Source: JAXLQL01 sp046331625 (GTDB lineage Bacteria; Acidobacteriota; Terriglobia; Bryobacterales; Bryobacteraceae). From it: a DNA stretch of 64,000 nt. This document shows, piece after piece, positions 53,454 to 61,289 of the stretch. Position 1 is the stretch's first letter, and every line of letters starts with the position of its first letter. Below the pieces are notes generated by a model that saw only the letters and a program-made list of their open reading frames with translations, was not told where the DNA came from and ran no database searches. The stretch is from positions 1-64,000 of the forward strand of contig JAXLQL010000025.1 in the NCBI GenBank assembly GCA_046331625.1, in the 5' to 3' direction. A program made the translations under genes and the position numbers.

Positions 53454-54176
53454 CTACTTCTCGATGCGGTCGACGGCGTCGACCAAAACCCGTACCTCTT
53501 TCAAATACTGCTCGAACAAAACCGAAACGTCAACGCCCTTGCGCTCAGCCGGCAAGTCGCGCAGAGCCACCAACTTCGCGAACGGAGCTTCATCCACACC
53601 GGCGGCGGGCTTCAACTTGGCGAGCGTCTCCTGCCGCGAAGCCGGGCACTGCTCGCCTTTCAGCAGAATGGCGTGGCGGGCCAGAACCAGGAACGTCGAG
53701 ACCGAGTCGGCCATGAGGCGCAGCAGCAGATCGCGATCATGCATGACGCTGGCGGCCTTCTGGCGCAGGCGCAAGAGCTTTGACCGGAGCTCATACTCCA
53801 CCTGGGCGCGATAAAAGGACCGGTCCACGGGCAAACCTTCGATCACGTCTTTGCCGTGCAGGACTCGACGCCGGTCGATCATGTCTTGAAACTCGATGGG
53901 GAAGCAATCGGTGGAGCGGGCCACTTCTTCTTCAGCCATGAGGAGCGGTGCGGGATGGCCCAGCTTGATCCACCAACGGAGGACGGGATCCGCGGCGGCG
54001 AGTTCGCGCGGGGTCACCTGACGCAAAGCGCAGAATATGTTTAGATCAGAAAACTTCTCCTGGAAGTCTGTTGACGCGCCCGAGCCGTAGAGGATGACCG
54101 AGACGAGATCCGCACCGTAGGCCTTCTTCAGCCGTTCCACGAGTTCCACCAAATGCGCTTCGAGGTTTGATTTCAT
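53454..54176 (-). CDS. Nucleotidyltransferase-domain protein
   Basis: 240 aa. N-terminal minimal nucleotidyltransferase motif VSVILYGSGASTDFQEKFSD (G-S followed by SDLNIF), with a helical C-terminal part (LRSKLLRLRQKAASVMHDRD). Resembles DNA polymerase beta-like nucleotidyltransferases of unknown target. It lies inside the TPM-LemA gene group, 6 bp after the TPM stop, so is probably cotranscribed. Confidence 0.82.
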   Translation of the reverse strand: MKSNLEAHLVELVERLKKAYGADLVSVILYGSGASTDFQEKFSDLNIFCALRQVTPRELAAADPVLRWWIKLGHPAPLLMAEEEVARSTDCFPIEFQDMIDRRRVLHGKDVIEGLPVDRSFYRAQVEYELRSKLLRLRQKAASVMHDRDLLLRLMADSVSTFLVLARHAILLKGEQCPASRQETLAKLKPAAGVDEAPFAKLVALRDLPAERKGVDVSVLFEQYLKEVRVLVDAVDRIEK

Positions 54177-54182
54177 CGCCGC

Positions 54183-54983
54183 CTACCAGTCACTGGACGC
54201 TCCACCGCCTCCGCTGTCTCCGCCGCCGAAGCCGCCAAATCCGCCGCCTCCGCTATCGCCATAGCCGCCGAAGCCGCCATGCGAGGTTCCACCCCAGCCC
54301 CGGCCTTTGCCCATTTGATCGAGGATAAGCCATGGAAGGATGCCGGAGCCGCCGCCCCGGTGTCCGCCTCGTGTAGGCGGGCCGCGGAAGGTCCGGCTGA
54401 TGACCCAGAGGAAGAGCAAGAGAAACAGGATGAGCGGCAGGTAGTCCTGAATGTTTTCGACGAAGGACGGCTGCCGCACGCGGCTGGGGACCGGTGAGTC
54501 GGCGGTGAGATTCTTGGCGGCCAGGACGCGTGAACCAATCTGGTTGGCCGCGAGGACCATGGCGTCGCCGTAATGCGCCTCCTTGAGAGCTGGGCGCATG
54601 GATCGAAGTACCGAACCAGCCAAGCCGTCTGAAATGTTCGGCTCGATGCCGTAGCCGAGTTCGAGGCGGCTGCGGCGTTCCTGGATCGCGAGCAGCAGGA
54701 GCACGCCTTCATTCGATTTCTTCGAACCGATGCCCCACTTGCGAAAGAGGTCATTGGCGACGTTCTCGATGGGCTCGCCTTCGAGCGAAGGCAACGTCAC
54801 GAAGGCAAGTTGGACGCCCGCGCGGTCTTCGAGATCTTTGGCGTAGCGTTCGAGTTGCCCGCGGGAGGCCGGGTCAATCTTGTTGGCGAAGTCGCTGACG
54901 TACCCTTGCGGTTGCAACTTGGAGACGTCGAGCGCATAGGCGCCGAGCGCAGCCAGCAAAGCAACCGAGGTAAGTTTCAGCAA
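54183..54983 (-). CDS. TPM-domain membrane protein with Gly-rich tail
   Basis: 266 aa from TTG 54983, overlapping the M16 peptidase stop. A signal peptide (LKLTSVALLAALGAYA) is followed by the TPM domain (GYVSDFANKIDPASRGQLER, GVLLLLAIQERRSRLELGYG, ISDGLAGSVLRSMRPALKE), a transmembrane segment (DYLPLILFLLLFLWVISRTF) and a glycine/serine-rich tail ending SGGGGASSDW, the usual form of this family. TPM proteins are implicated in envelope or photosystem maintenance. Confidence 0.88.
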   Translation of the reverse strand: MLKLTSVALLAALGAYALDVSKLQPQGYVSDFANKIDPASRGQLERYAKDLEDRAGVQLAFVTLPSLEGEPIENVANDLFRKWGIGSKKSNEGVLLLLAIQERRSRLELGYGIEPNISDGLAGSVLRSMRPALKEAHYGDAMVLAANQIGSRVLAAKNLTADSPVPSRVRQPSFVENIQDYLPLILFLLLFLWVISRTFRGPPTRGGHRGGGSGILPWLILDQMGKGRGWGGTSHGGFGGYGDSGGGGFGGFGGGDSGGGGASSDW

Positions 54984-56272
54984 ACCAGATCCTGGCGGCC
55001 GAGCCTGAGCCCCTTCAGGCGGCCGAGCACTGTGAGGGCGATCTTCGAAGGATCGAAGAAGTCGCGAGCCACGGCGCGAACGGCTTCGGCGTCGACAACT
55101 TCGATCTCGTGCAGGATCTCGTCGAGCGAGGCGAAGCGGCCGAAGTAAAGCTCCTGGCGGGCGAGGTTGGACATGCGGCTCGACGTGGATTCGAGCCCAA
55201 GCATGACCGAGCCTTTCAGATGATTCTTGCTGCGCGTCAATTCCTCTTCCGGCAGCAATTCGTCTTTGAGCTTGCGGAACTCGGTGAGAACGAGATCGAT
55301 CACGAGCTTGACGTTCTCGGCGGAGGTTCCGGCATAGACGCCGAGCACGCCCGAGTCGCGATACCCGCTGCACTCGGAGAAGACGGCGTAGACGAGTCCG
55401 CGCTGTTCGCGGATGTTCTGAAACAAGCGCGAACTCATGCTGCCGCCGAGAGCGGTGTTGAGCACATACGCGGCGAAGCGGCGCGGATGCGCCACCGGAA
55501 ATGCGGGCACGCCCATCATGAGGTGGACCTGTTCGAGAGCGCGCTTGTCGCGCAGCACGATGCGGGCATGGGGCTGAGGCGGTCCGGCGGCTTTGCGTTG
55601 GCGGCGCGGCTTCAGGGACGAGAACTCACGGCCAGCGAGGTCCACGAGTTGGGCGTGGCTGAGGTTGCCCGCGGCGGTGATGACGATGTTGCGCGGAGTG
55701 TAGACGTCGCGATAGAAGTCGCGAATCATGGAGCGATGGAAGCCATTGATGGTGTCTTTGGTTCCCAGGATCGGCTTGCCGAGCGGATGATCTTTCCAGA
55801 AGTTGCTCGAGAAGGTCTCATGCACCTGATACTCGGGATTGTCGGTCTCCATCTTGAGCTCTTCGAGGATGACGCCCTTTTCCTTGTCGATGTCATCGGG
55901 GCGGAAGGCCGGGCGCAGGAGCATGTCGGCGAGGACTTCGAAGGCGGTGGGCAGGTGCTCGTCAAGGACCTTGGTGTTGAAGCTGACGAGTTCCTTTCCA
56001 GTGAAGGCGTCGAGATTGCCGCCGAGCGAATCGACGGAGCGGGCGATATCCTCGGCCGAGCGCGTGGCAGTTCCCTTGAACACCATGTGCTCGATGAAGT
56101 GAGAAATCCCGTTCTCGGCGCCGGCCTCGGCGCGCGATCCGGAGTCGATCCACAAGCCCACAGATACCGAGCGCACATGGGACATGGGTTCGGTAATGAT
56201 GCGGAGTCCGTTATCGAGGACAGTGGTTTCAATTTTGCGGGCGGCGGTTTTGCCGCCTTTGGTTTTCGGCAT
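54977..56272 (-). CDS. M16 family zinc peptidase
   Basis: 431 aa. The inverted zinc motif HFIEH (HxxEH) lies at about residue 58-62 in ENGISHFIEHMVFKG, with the downstream catalytic Glu region further on, and the characteristic GLWIDSGSRAEAGAENG before it. The C-terminal half has HPRRFAAYVLNTALGGSMSS, LFQNIREQRGLVYAVFSEC. Processing-peptidase-like enzyme, probably cytoplasmic because no signal peptide is present. It begins the group M16-TPM-nucleotidyltransferase-LemA. Confidence 0.93.
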   Translation of the reverse strand: MPKTKGGKTAARKIETTVLDNGLRIITEPMSHVRSVSVGLWIDSGSRAEAGAENGISHFIEHMVFKGTATRSAEDIARSVDSLGGNLDAFTGKELVSFNTKVLDEHLPTAFEVLADMLLRPAFRPDDIDKEKGVILEELKMETDNPEYQVHETFSSNFWKDHPLGKPILGTKDTINGFHRSMIRDFYRDVYTPRNIVITAAGNLSHAQLVDLAGREFSSLKPRRQRKAAGPPQPHARIVLRDKRALEQVHLMMGVPAFPVAHPRRFAAYVLNTALGGSMSSRLFQNIREQRGLVYAVFSECSGYRDSGVLGVYAGTSAENVKLVIDLVLTEFRKLKDELLPEEELTRSKNHLKGSVMLGLESTSSRMSNLARQELYFGRFASLDEILHEIEVVDAEAVRAVARDFFDPSKIALTVLGRLKGLRLGRQDLVC

Positions 56273-56306
56273 TCGGCTCAGTCTGGCTGTATTTCTATTA
56301 TCTCAG

Positions 56307-57050
56307 TCACGCCAGCAGGCGACCGATCTCGGCTCTCAGGGGATCGTCAAAAGCGGCGGCAGAGTGCGGGTCGACCACCTCAATGAAGGCGGAAACGCCG
56401 GAGAGGCGGGCGGACATGCTCAACACTTCGTCAGCGGGGAGGAATGACTGTACCGGCGGCGAAAGCGTGAGCATCGTCAACTTGCCGAGCCCGGGGATCG
56501 GTTCCGATTTGACCTGGTAGCGCAGATCTTCGAGCAACTGGCGTGCGCCGGGGCTGCGAGCCAACACCACTTGCGCGGCGAGGGCGTTGGTGACGAAGTG
56601 GCGGACCGAGGAGGAGCGGTGTTCCTTGGGAGGGCCATCGAAGATGCGCTGCATTTCGGCGAGCGTGTAGTCGCACTTGTAGGTGACGGCCCAGCGGAAG
56701 GGAGCGGTGACCGACATGCGGCGTCCGGCGGCTTCGTGCGAGTAAGTCCAGGGATAAATTTCGATGCCCTGTTCCATGGACGCGAGGGCTTGTTCGTCGA
56801 GATCGGTGCGGAGGTCGAAGGGTGCGCCGGCGGCTTCGCGGTAGCGTGCGCCCAGGTCCTGGTAGGCCTCGTCGGCGCGGCTCACGGTCTCCTTGGACCC
56901 GAGATATTTTCCAAAGATTCGCTTGGGAGCGAGGATCGGATAGATGGTGGCGAGGTGGGTTCTGAGGCGCTGCGAGAGGAACTCGGAAACTCGTTCGGTC
57001 TTCTCGCGAAGATCGGGGAGTTGCTCCAAAGTGACAGTTGGGGCACTCAT
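56307..57050 (-). CDS. Unknown protein encoded next to the reverse transcriptase
   Basis: 247 aa starting MSAPTVTLEQLPDLREKTER; continues with SEFLSQRLRTHLATIYPILA, TYKCDYTLAEMQRIFDG and SGVSAFIEVVDPHSAAAFDD. No signal peptide, transmembrane segment or catalytic motif is recognised. The ATG is 18 bp after the reverse transcriptase stop, so the two are almost surely cotranscribed. If the RT is a retron, this could be its partner or effector; it might equally be an unrelated housekeeping protein. Confidence 0.7.
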   Translation of the reverse strand: MSAPTVTLEQLPDLREKTERVSEFLSQRLRTHLATIYPILAPKRIFGKYLGSKETVSRADEAYQDLGARYREAAGAPFDLRTDLDEQALASMEQGIEIYPWTYSHEAAGRRMSVTAPFRWAVTYKCDYTLAEMQRIFDGPPKEHRSSSVRHFVTNALAAQVVLARSPGARQLLEDLRYQVKSEPIPGLGKLTMLTLSPPVQSFLPADEVLSMSARLSGVSAFIEVVDPHSAAAFDDPLRAEIGRLLA

Positions 57051-57068
57051 GGTTGAGGCTTCAGGGTA

Positions 57069-58385
57069 TCACGCTACGTGGTCCCAAGGAATCGATTGGA
57101 AGATGGCGCGGAGCTTGGCGCCGCGGGCGGGATGGATCATTTCGACGAAGGAAATGCGGCCTTCGAGATGCATGCGGAAGTTCGGGTGGCCGGTGCGATT
57201 CTGCGAGGCTGGCCCGTGGCGCGCGCAGTTGGTGAGGACGGCTTTGAGCGTGTCGAAGTCGTGGCGAACGATGTTGAGGTGGTCATTCACCACAACGCCC
57301 GCAAGGTATTGGCGGACGCCGCGGCGCATGATGCGGGTCTTGCGATGGTTGACGGAGAAGCCTTCCTCGTCGAGGATCATCGCGACGTGGGTGGAGAAGC
57401 GCTCGGCGGAGCGGAGGAACGTATCGCCGCCGGAGAAGGCGAGGTCGTCAGCGTATCGCGTGTAAGTGGCTCCGGAGGCGGTGGCAAGTCCCGTGAGGCG
57501 GGAGTCTAAATGGAAGGCGATGAGGTTGGCGATGGCGGGAGATGTCGGCGCGCCTTGCGGCAGGTGCGGCGCGCGGTAGAGCATGCGGGCTTCGTGGAGG
57601 CGATCGCGTTCGGCGGTGACGTTGGTCCAGGCGCGCTTCGGTGTGGCGGTGGTGCAGATGCCGCCGAGGAGATCGGCAACGGATTCGGGATATCCGATGG
57701 TGCGGAAGAGCGCTTGCACGCGGGCGCGGCCGATGGAGGGGAAGAAGTCGCGGAGGTCCATGCGGAGGACGGCGGACTGGCCTACGTGAGGGGCGGAAAA
57801 TGTTTTGATCGAGCGGCCCGGGACGAAACCATGCGCGGCGTCATGCGGGGGAACGTGGACGAGGATGTCATCGAGGATGCGGCGTTGGAGTGCTTTCATG
57901 CGGCGCTTGGGGGCTTCGATGAGCCGGAGGCTGCCGGGCTTGGAGAGTACGCGGTAGTGGTAATGGTCGAGGCGAGGATTGGCTTGGCGGAGTTGGTACT
58001 GGCGGAGGTCGGCGAACCAGTCGAGTTCGGAGGGGAGGAGGGAGAAGTGGTGGGCGAGGTCGCCGGGGGTGGTGATGGAGGGGACGGGCCAGGGTTTGGC
58101 CGGCTGCATGAGCGGGGCTTCGGGGATCCAGTTCTCGATGTGCATGCGGTGCAGGCGATACACGTTCGCGAGGCCGCGATCCTGACGCAGAAAGTCGATG
58201 ACTTCGATGAGGCGCGGGCGAACGCGTCCGGCAAACTTGGCGACGTATCGTTGCGCCAGCCGAGGCAGCCATTTCCAGTTGCTACCGAGCGCTCGTTTGC
58301 CGCGGCCGGCTGCGGCTTCGGGAGTTTGTTCGCCACCGAGGAGAGCTTGGGCAAGCACTTCGATGAGCAACGGATGCTGATTCAT
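57069..58385 (-). CDS. Retron-type reverse transcriptase
   Basis: 438 aa. RT motifs in order: YHYRVLSKPGSLRLIEAPKR, AAHGFVPGRSIKTF, VLRMDLRDFFPSIGRARVQA, LPQGAPTSPAIANLIAFHL, the catalytic YTRYADDLAFSGGDTF (YADD), NHRKTRIMRRG and YLAGVVVNDHLNIVR. LPQGAPTSP, YADDLxFSG and the VVVN block are typical of retron RTs rather than group II introns or DGRs. About 150 extra N-terminal residues (up to SELDWFADLRQYQ) recall myxobacterial retron RTs. ATG 58385 is chosen over TTG 58391. A 222-bp gap upstream could hold the msr-msd RNA. Confidence 0.9.
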   Translation of the reverse strand: MNQHPLLIEVLAQALLGGEQTPEAAAGRGKRALGSNWKWLPRLAQRYVAKFAGRVRPRLIEVIDFLRQDRGLANVYRLHRMHIENWIPEAPLMQPAKPWPVPSITTPGDLAHHFSLLPSELDWFADLRQYQLRQANPRLDHYHYRVLSKPGSLRLIEAPKRRMKALQRRILDDILVHVPPHDAAHGFVPGRSIKTFSAPHVGQSAVLRMDLRDFFPSIGRARVQALFRTIGYPESVADLLGGICTTATPKRAWTNVTAERDRLHEARMLYRAPHLPQGAPTSPAIANLIAFHLDSRLTGLATASGATYTRYADDLAFSGGDTFLRSAERFSTHVAMILDEEGFSVNHRKTRIMRRGVRQYLAGVVVNDHLNIVRHDFDTLKAVLTNCARHGPASQNRTGHPNFRMHLEGRISFVEMIHPARGAKLRAIFQSIPWDHVA

Positions 58386-58607
58386 CGACAATCGGCGGCG
58401 AACGCCAACGAGTCTGACAGCGCGCGAATCATCTGCGCGTAGCGCAGAGCCTTCGAGCCGACGAGATGCGAGCCCTTCACGATACCCCGGGGTAACCCCG
58501 GAGAGGCCGGCCGAACCGAAGTCCGGACCGCCGAGCTTGGACGCCCGCCGCCTGGAGCATGATAGCGCGAGCGGCTTGGGCGGATGACTCGGCTCGAGGG
58601 CAGGGTC
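58386..58607 (-). ncRNA. Candidate structured RNA (retron msr-msd position), unproven
   Basis: This gap immediately upstream of the RT contains, read on the minus strand, CCGGAC-TTCG-GTTCGG (58526-58511; a 6-bp stem with one G-U pair and UUCG loop), then CCGGGG-TTA-CCCCGG (58501-58487), then CTGCGC-TAC-GCGCAG (about 58447-58433). A retron RNA normally sits here. I could not find the long msd hairpin or flanking a1/a2 repeats, so the assignment is tentative. Confidence 0.35.
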
Positions 58608-59003
58608 TCAGCGAAGGTGGATCCAGTCAGCCAAGGATTCCTCGACAGAGCGCCGCAGGTCATCTCCGAGGGCCGACTTGGCGAAGAGATTCACTCCGCC
58701 TTTGTCGAGTACTTGGAGCCACAACTTCTCGTCGGCAAGGCCACTGATCACTACGAGGTATGCAGGTCTCGGCATAGCGTACGTGAGAGCGAGGATGTCA
58801 CGCCAGGTGTGACCGCCCAAGTCTGCGTCAGAGACAATGACGGCGGTGGAAGGTGCAATACAAGCCTCCGCCGCTTCTTGGTAGTTCTTTGCCCACCGCA
58901 GGGGACATCGGGTTTCGGCGAGCAGCCTTTGCATTTGCTTCCATGTCCAATCGTCGCTGCTGACGACGAGAACGGCGGGTTGGTGTTTCGACGGGAGTGG
59001 CAT
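58608..59003 (-). CDS. Stand-alone receiver-like (response regulator-type) protein
   Basis: 131 aa. Pattern of a receiver domain: AVLVVSSDDWTWKQMQRLLA with acidic pair DD, STAVIVSDADLGGHTWRDIL with the potential phospho-Asp in SDADL, ISGLADEKLWLQVLDKGGVN and LFAKSALGDDL with the conserved Lys. The Asp-Lys geometry looks preserved but divergent. No output domain. ATG 59003 is chosen with AAGGGA upstream. It precedes the reverse transcriptase gene on the same strand. Confidence 0.75.
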   Translation of the reverse strand: MPLPSKHQPAVLVVSSDDWTWKQMQRLLAETRCPLRWAKNYQEAAEACIAPSTAVIVSDADLGGHTWRDILALTYAMPRPAYLVVISGLADEKLWLQVLDKGGVNLFAKSALGDDLRRSVEESLADWIHLR

Positions 59004-59167
59004 CGGCGGGCATCCCTTCTTGGGTTTGCAATGTACGGTGGCGGTCATGCCGGCAAGGCCTACTGAAGGCGGCACGGATGGTCTCATCGATTGCTACGTT
59101 TTCATGGGGTTCGGCAGTCGCGAGAACTTCTCGAGGCTCTCGCGACTGCGCGCCAGTGTGCGGCAAG

Positions 59168-59620
59168 TCAGGACCCCCGCTGCAGGCGTCTGGCAGTCTC
59201 CTGCAAGCGCTGGGCTCTCTTGGCGACACCGTCGGCGTGGGCGCGGATCAAGGTACGGTTGCGGGAGAAATCCTCCGAGGCGAGTTGCTTCTTCCTATCG
59301 TGGAAGATTTCGAGCAGCTTCACTTTGTCTTTGATCAGTTGCCAGTCGGTGCGGTCGCGACCGCTGAGCTGAGGGTTGGTGGACTCGAACTTCGCGACGA
59401 GCTCGTGAAGCCGGCCAAGGTCGGCGCTCATGGCGTCGATCTTTTTCTTGACGTCTTCGGCATCGGCCTTCTTGCTCTTCAAGGCGAGGCTGACCACTGA
59501 CGCATCGCGTTCGAGGTTGCGGGCGGATTCGAGCATCTGGTCGACGAATTCCTTTTCGAGCGCGGCGGCAGAGAGGGCCGCGAGCGCGAAACAAGTTGCG
59601 GTTCTGACAAACGATCGCAT
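59168..59620 (-). CDS. Small secreted helical protein
   Basis: 150 aa. Signal peptide (MRSFVRTATCFALAALSAAA) followed by charged amphipathic helices (ARNLERDASVVSLALKSKKA, VKKKIDAMSADLGRLHELVA, KRAQRLQETARRLQRGS). Probably a coiled-coil periplasmic protein of unknown function. ATG 59620 has AAAGGAG at good spacing. Confidence 0.8.
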   Translation of the reverse strand: MRSFVRTATCFALAALSAAALEKEFVDQMLESARNLERDASVVSLALKSKKADAEDVKKKIDAMSADLGRLHELVAKFESTNPQLSGRDRTDWQLIKDKVKLLEIFHDRKKQLASEDFSRNRTLIRAHADGVAKRAQRLQETARRLQRGS

Positions 59621-59965
59621 GGTGAACTCCTTTGGGTTTTCCGGATTCTGTCGAGAAGCGAGAGACGCTCTGGCGCCGCGCTTCATCTTCGGTTTCCATC
59701 CCCAAAGTAAGGCTGATCGAGAGATTTGTCTAATAGATGTTTTGCAACTTAATCATCTGAAAAATGGATGTGTTGGTCCGGACGGACTCTATTCCCGGCG
59801 GTGCGTGGGATGGAGCCGGGTGGGGGGACATTGTGGCCGTAGCGCGTAGAAGCGCCCGGGCCAATACATCGAGAGAACCGATGGCAAGGAAAGAAAGTAT
59901 CTATTTGTCGATGTGTCGTCAAAGGTGGATGATCGAATCGAGATTGAGTGCAAGGAGCAAATCCA
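59621..59965. other. 345-bp gap, AT-richer, with a start-less coding-like stretch
   Basis: The gap between the divergent secreted protein and the HPF-like gene includes an AT-rich section (about 59700-59765) likely to contain promoters. On the plus strand 59850-59969 is open, preceded directly by TAG and lacking ATG; it reads coding-like near its end (KERKYLFVDVSSKVDDRIEI) and its TGA overlaps the HPF start as ATGA. It may be the remnant of a broken gene. Confidence 0.4.
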
Positions 59966-60331
59966 ATGAGAGTACAGATGACTGCGCGCGGTGGATTGGA
60001 GCTTACCCCAGAGTGTCGCGAGCAAGTACGGCGGCGGATTCATTTCGCGTTGGGCCGGTTCGCGGGCAGGATCGAACGAGTGTCGGTCCGGCTGGCCGAT
60101 ATCAATGGTCCGCGAGGCGGGCTGGACAAGGTGTGCGCCATCCAGGTGGAAGGCGAACTGAGGAGTCCGGTGATTGTTCGCGAAGGCCACGGCAGCGTTC
60201 ATGGCGCAGTGGCGGCCGCCGCGGGAAGGGCTGAGCGAGGAGTGGCGCGAGGGCTGCGGCTCCAGGACCGGGCACGGCACAGCGGGGTTGCGGTCCTGTG
60301 GCCGGACCTCGCAGACAGAAGGGAAGAATGA
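59966..60331 (+). CDS. Ribosome hibernation factor/RaiA-like protein
   Basis: 121 aa. Matches the beta-alpha-beta-beta-beta-alpha pattern of HPF/RaiA: MRVQMTARGGLELTPECREQ, VRRRIHFALGRFAGRIERVS, VRLADINGPRGGLDKVCAIQ, then a helix (SVHGAVAAAAGRAERGVARG). The C-terminus is short, as in short HPF. ATG 59966 has AAGGAG 8 bases upstream. Its end overlaps the ECF sigma factor start (ATGA), an unusual coupling for a ribosome-binding protein. Confidence 0.85.
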   Translation: MRVQMTARGGLELTPECREQVRRRIHFALGRFAGRIERVSVRLADINGPRGGLDKVCAIQVEGELRSPVIVREGHGSVHGAVAAAAGRAERGVARGLRLQDRARHSGVAVLWPDLADRREE

Positions 60332-61023
60332 AGGGACTGTCGACGCAGAACTCACTCACGGAAGCGAGACCGGACTTGCGCGATTGCCGTGACTTCGAGT
60401 TGGTGGCATGGGCGAGACGGGGCGATGCGGAGGCGTTCGGCGAACTGACTCGCCGCAGCGCGCGCATGTGCCGAATGGCCGCGTGGGCGATCGTGCATGA
60501 TCCGGCAGAGATGGACGACCTGATCCAGAACGCGCTCTTGAAGGCCTGGCGAAACATCGGCTTCTATCGAGAGGACGCGAAGTTTTCGACGTGGCTCGTA
60601 CGGATTGTCGTGAATGAATGCCTGATGGCCGTGCGGCGGCGGAGACGCAGCCGGATATTGACTATCGAGGCGGGATCCGGCCATGGAGCGGCCCTTGAAG
60701 TGGAGATAGCCGATGGGCGGCCCGGGCCGGAGGAGCGGATGGCATCGGAGCAAGTGGAGAGGGTGATGCACTGCGAGATCAGCCGCAGTCCGGCAATGTT
60801 CCGCGACGCTCTGCGGCTGATGATTGCTGGACACGCGGTCTGCGATGTGGCTCGCGAGCTGGGTATCTCGGCCGGCGCCGCCAAGACACGGCTCAGCCGC
60901 GCGCGTCAACATTTGCGCCAACGGATGATACGCCATCTCGGCCGAGACGGCGTGCAGACCTTCAGTTCGACGGCCGTTACTTTTCGTAAGTCTCCCCTGA
61001 TGCGAGATCATCCAACGGAGTGA
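60328..61023 (+). CDS. ECF-type RNA polymerase sigma factor
   Basis: 231 aa. Sigma region 2: AFGELTRRSARMCRMAAWAI, HDPAEMDDLIQNALLKAWRN, FSTWLVRIVVNECLMAVRRR. Sigma region 4: DVARELGISAGAAKTRLSRA then RQHLRQRM. No region 3, as expected for an ECF sigma factor. It starts within the HPF-like stop (ATGA). No anti-sigma gene is adjacent, so the HPF-like protein or distant factors may control it. Confidence 0.9.
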   Translation: MKGLSTQNSLTEARPDLRDCRDFELVAWARRGDAEAFGELTRRSARMCRMAAWAIVHDPAEMDDLIQNALLKAWRNIGFYREDAKFSTWLVRIVVNECLMAVRRRRRSRILTIEAGSGHGAALEVEIADGRPGPEERMASEQVERVMHCEISRSPAMFRDALRLMIAGHAVCDVARELGISAGAAKTRLSRARQHLRQRMIRHLGRDGVQTFSSTAVTFRKSPLMRDHPTE

Positions 61024-61289
61024 GCAGTGTGCGTGCCGCGCTCGGTGATGAGCGGCGGGTTTTCAACCACCGGCTCGGCCTCGCGGCATCGATCACGTGC
61101 GACAGGCCACGGCACCGTTTGATCTGATCATCCTGCCTGACTTGAACTGAGGCCCTACGCTGGAACGGCATCCGGCGCGTTCGAGAAAATTCGATTCGGC
61201 GCGACTGTCGGCCCCAGCTTTGGCTACTTCCGGGCTGAGTGCTGAGCTGCTGACAGAGGCCGGGCGAGAGAATCATCTGCGCGAGTCGC
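61024..61289. other. 266-bp gap with no intact gene
   Basis: A short plus-strand stretch 61097-61150 reads VRQATAPFDLIILPDLN, which recalls the phospho-acceptor strand of a receiver domain but has no remainder. It may be a decayed fragment. Nothing else recognisable lies between the ECF sigma gene and the amidase. Confidence 0.35.

Noticed and set aside
57069..58385. Group II intron or diversity-generating retroelement RT
   Set aside because: No maturase or HNH domain, no template/variable repeat pair seen, and the LPQGAPTSP and YADDLxFSG motifs fit retron-type RTs better.
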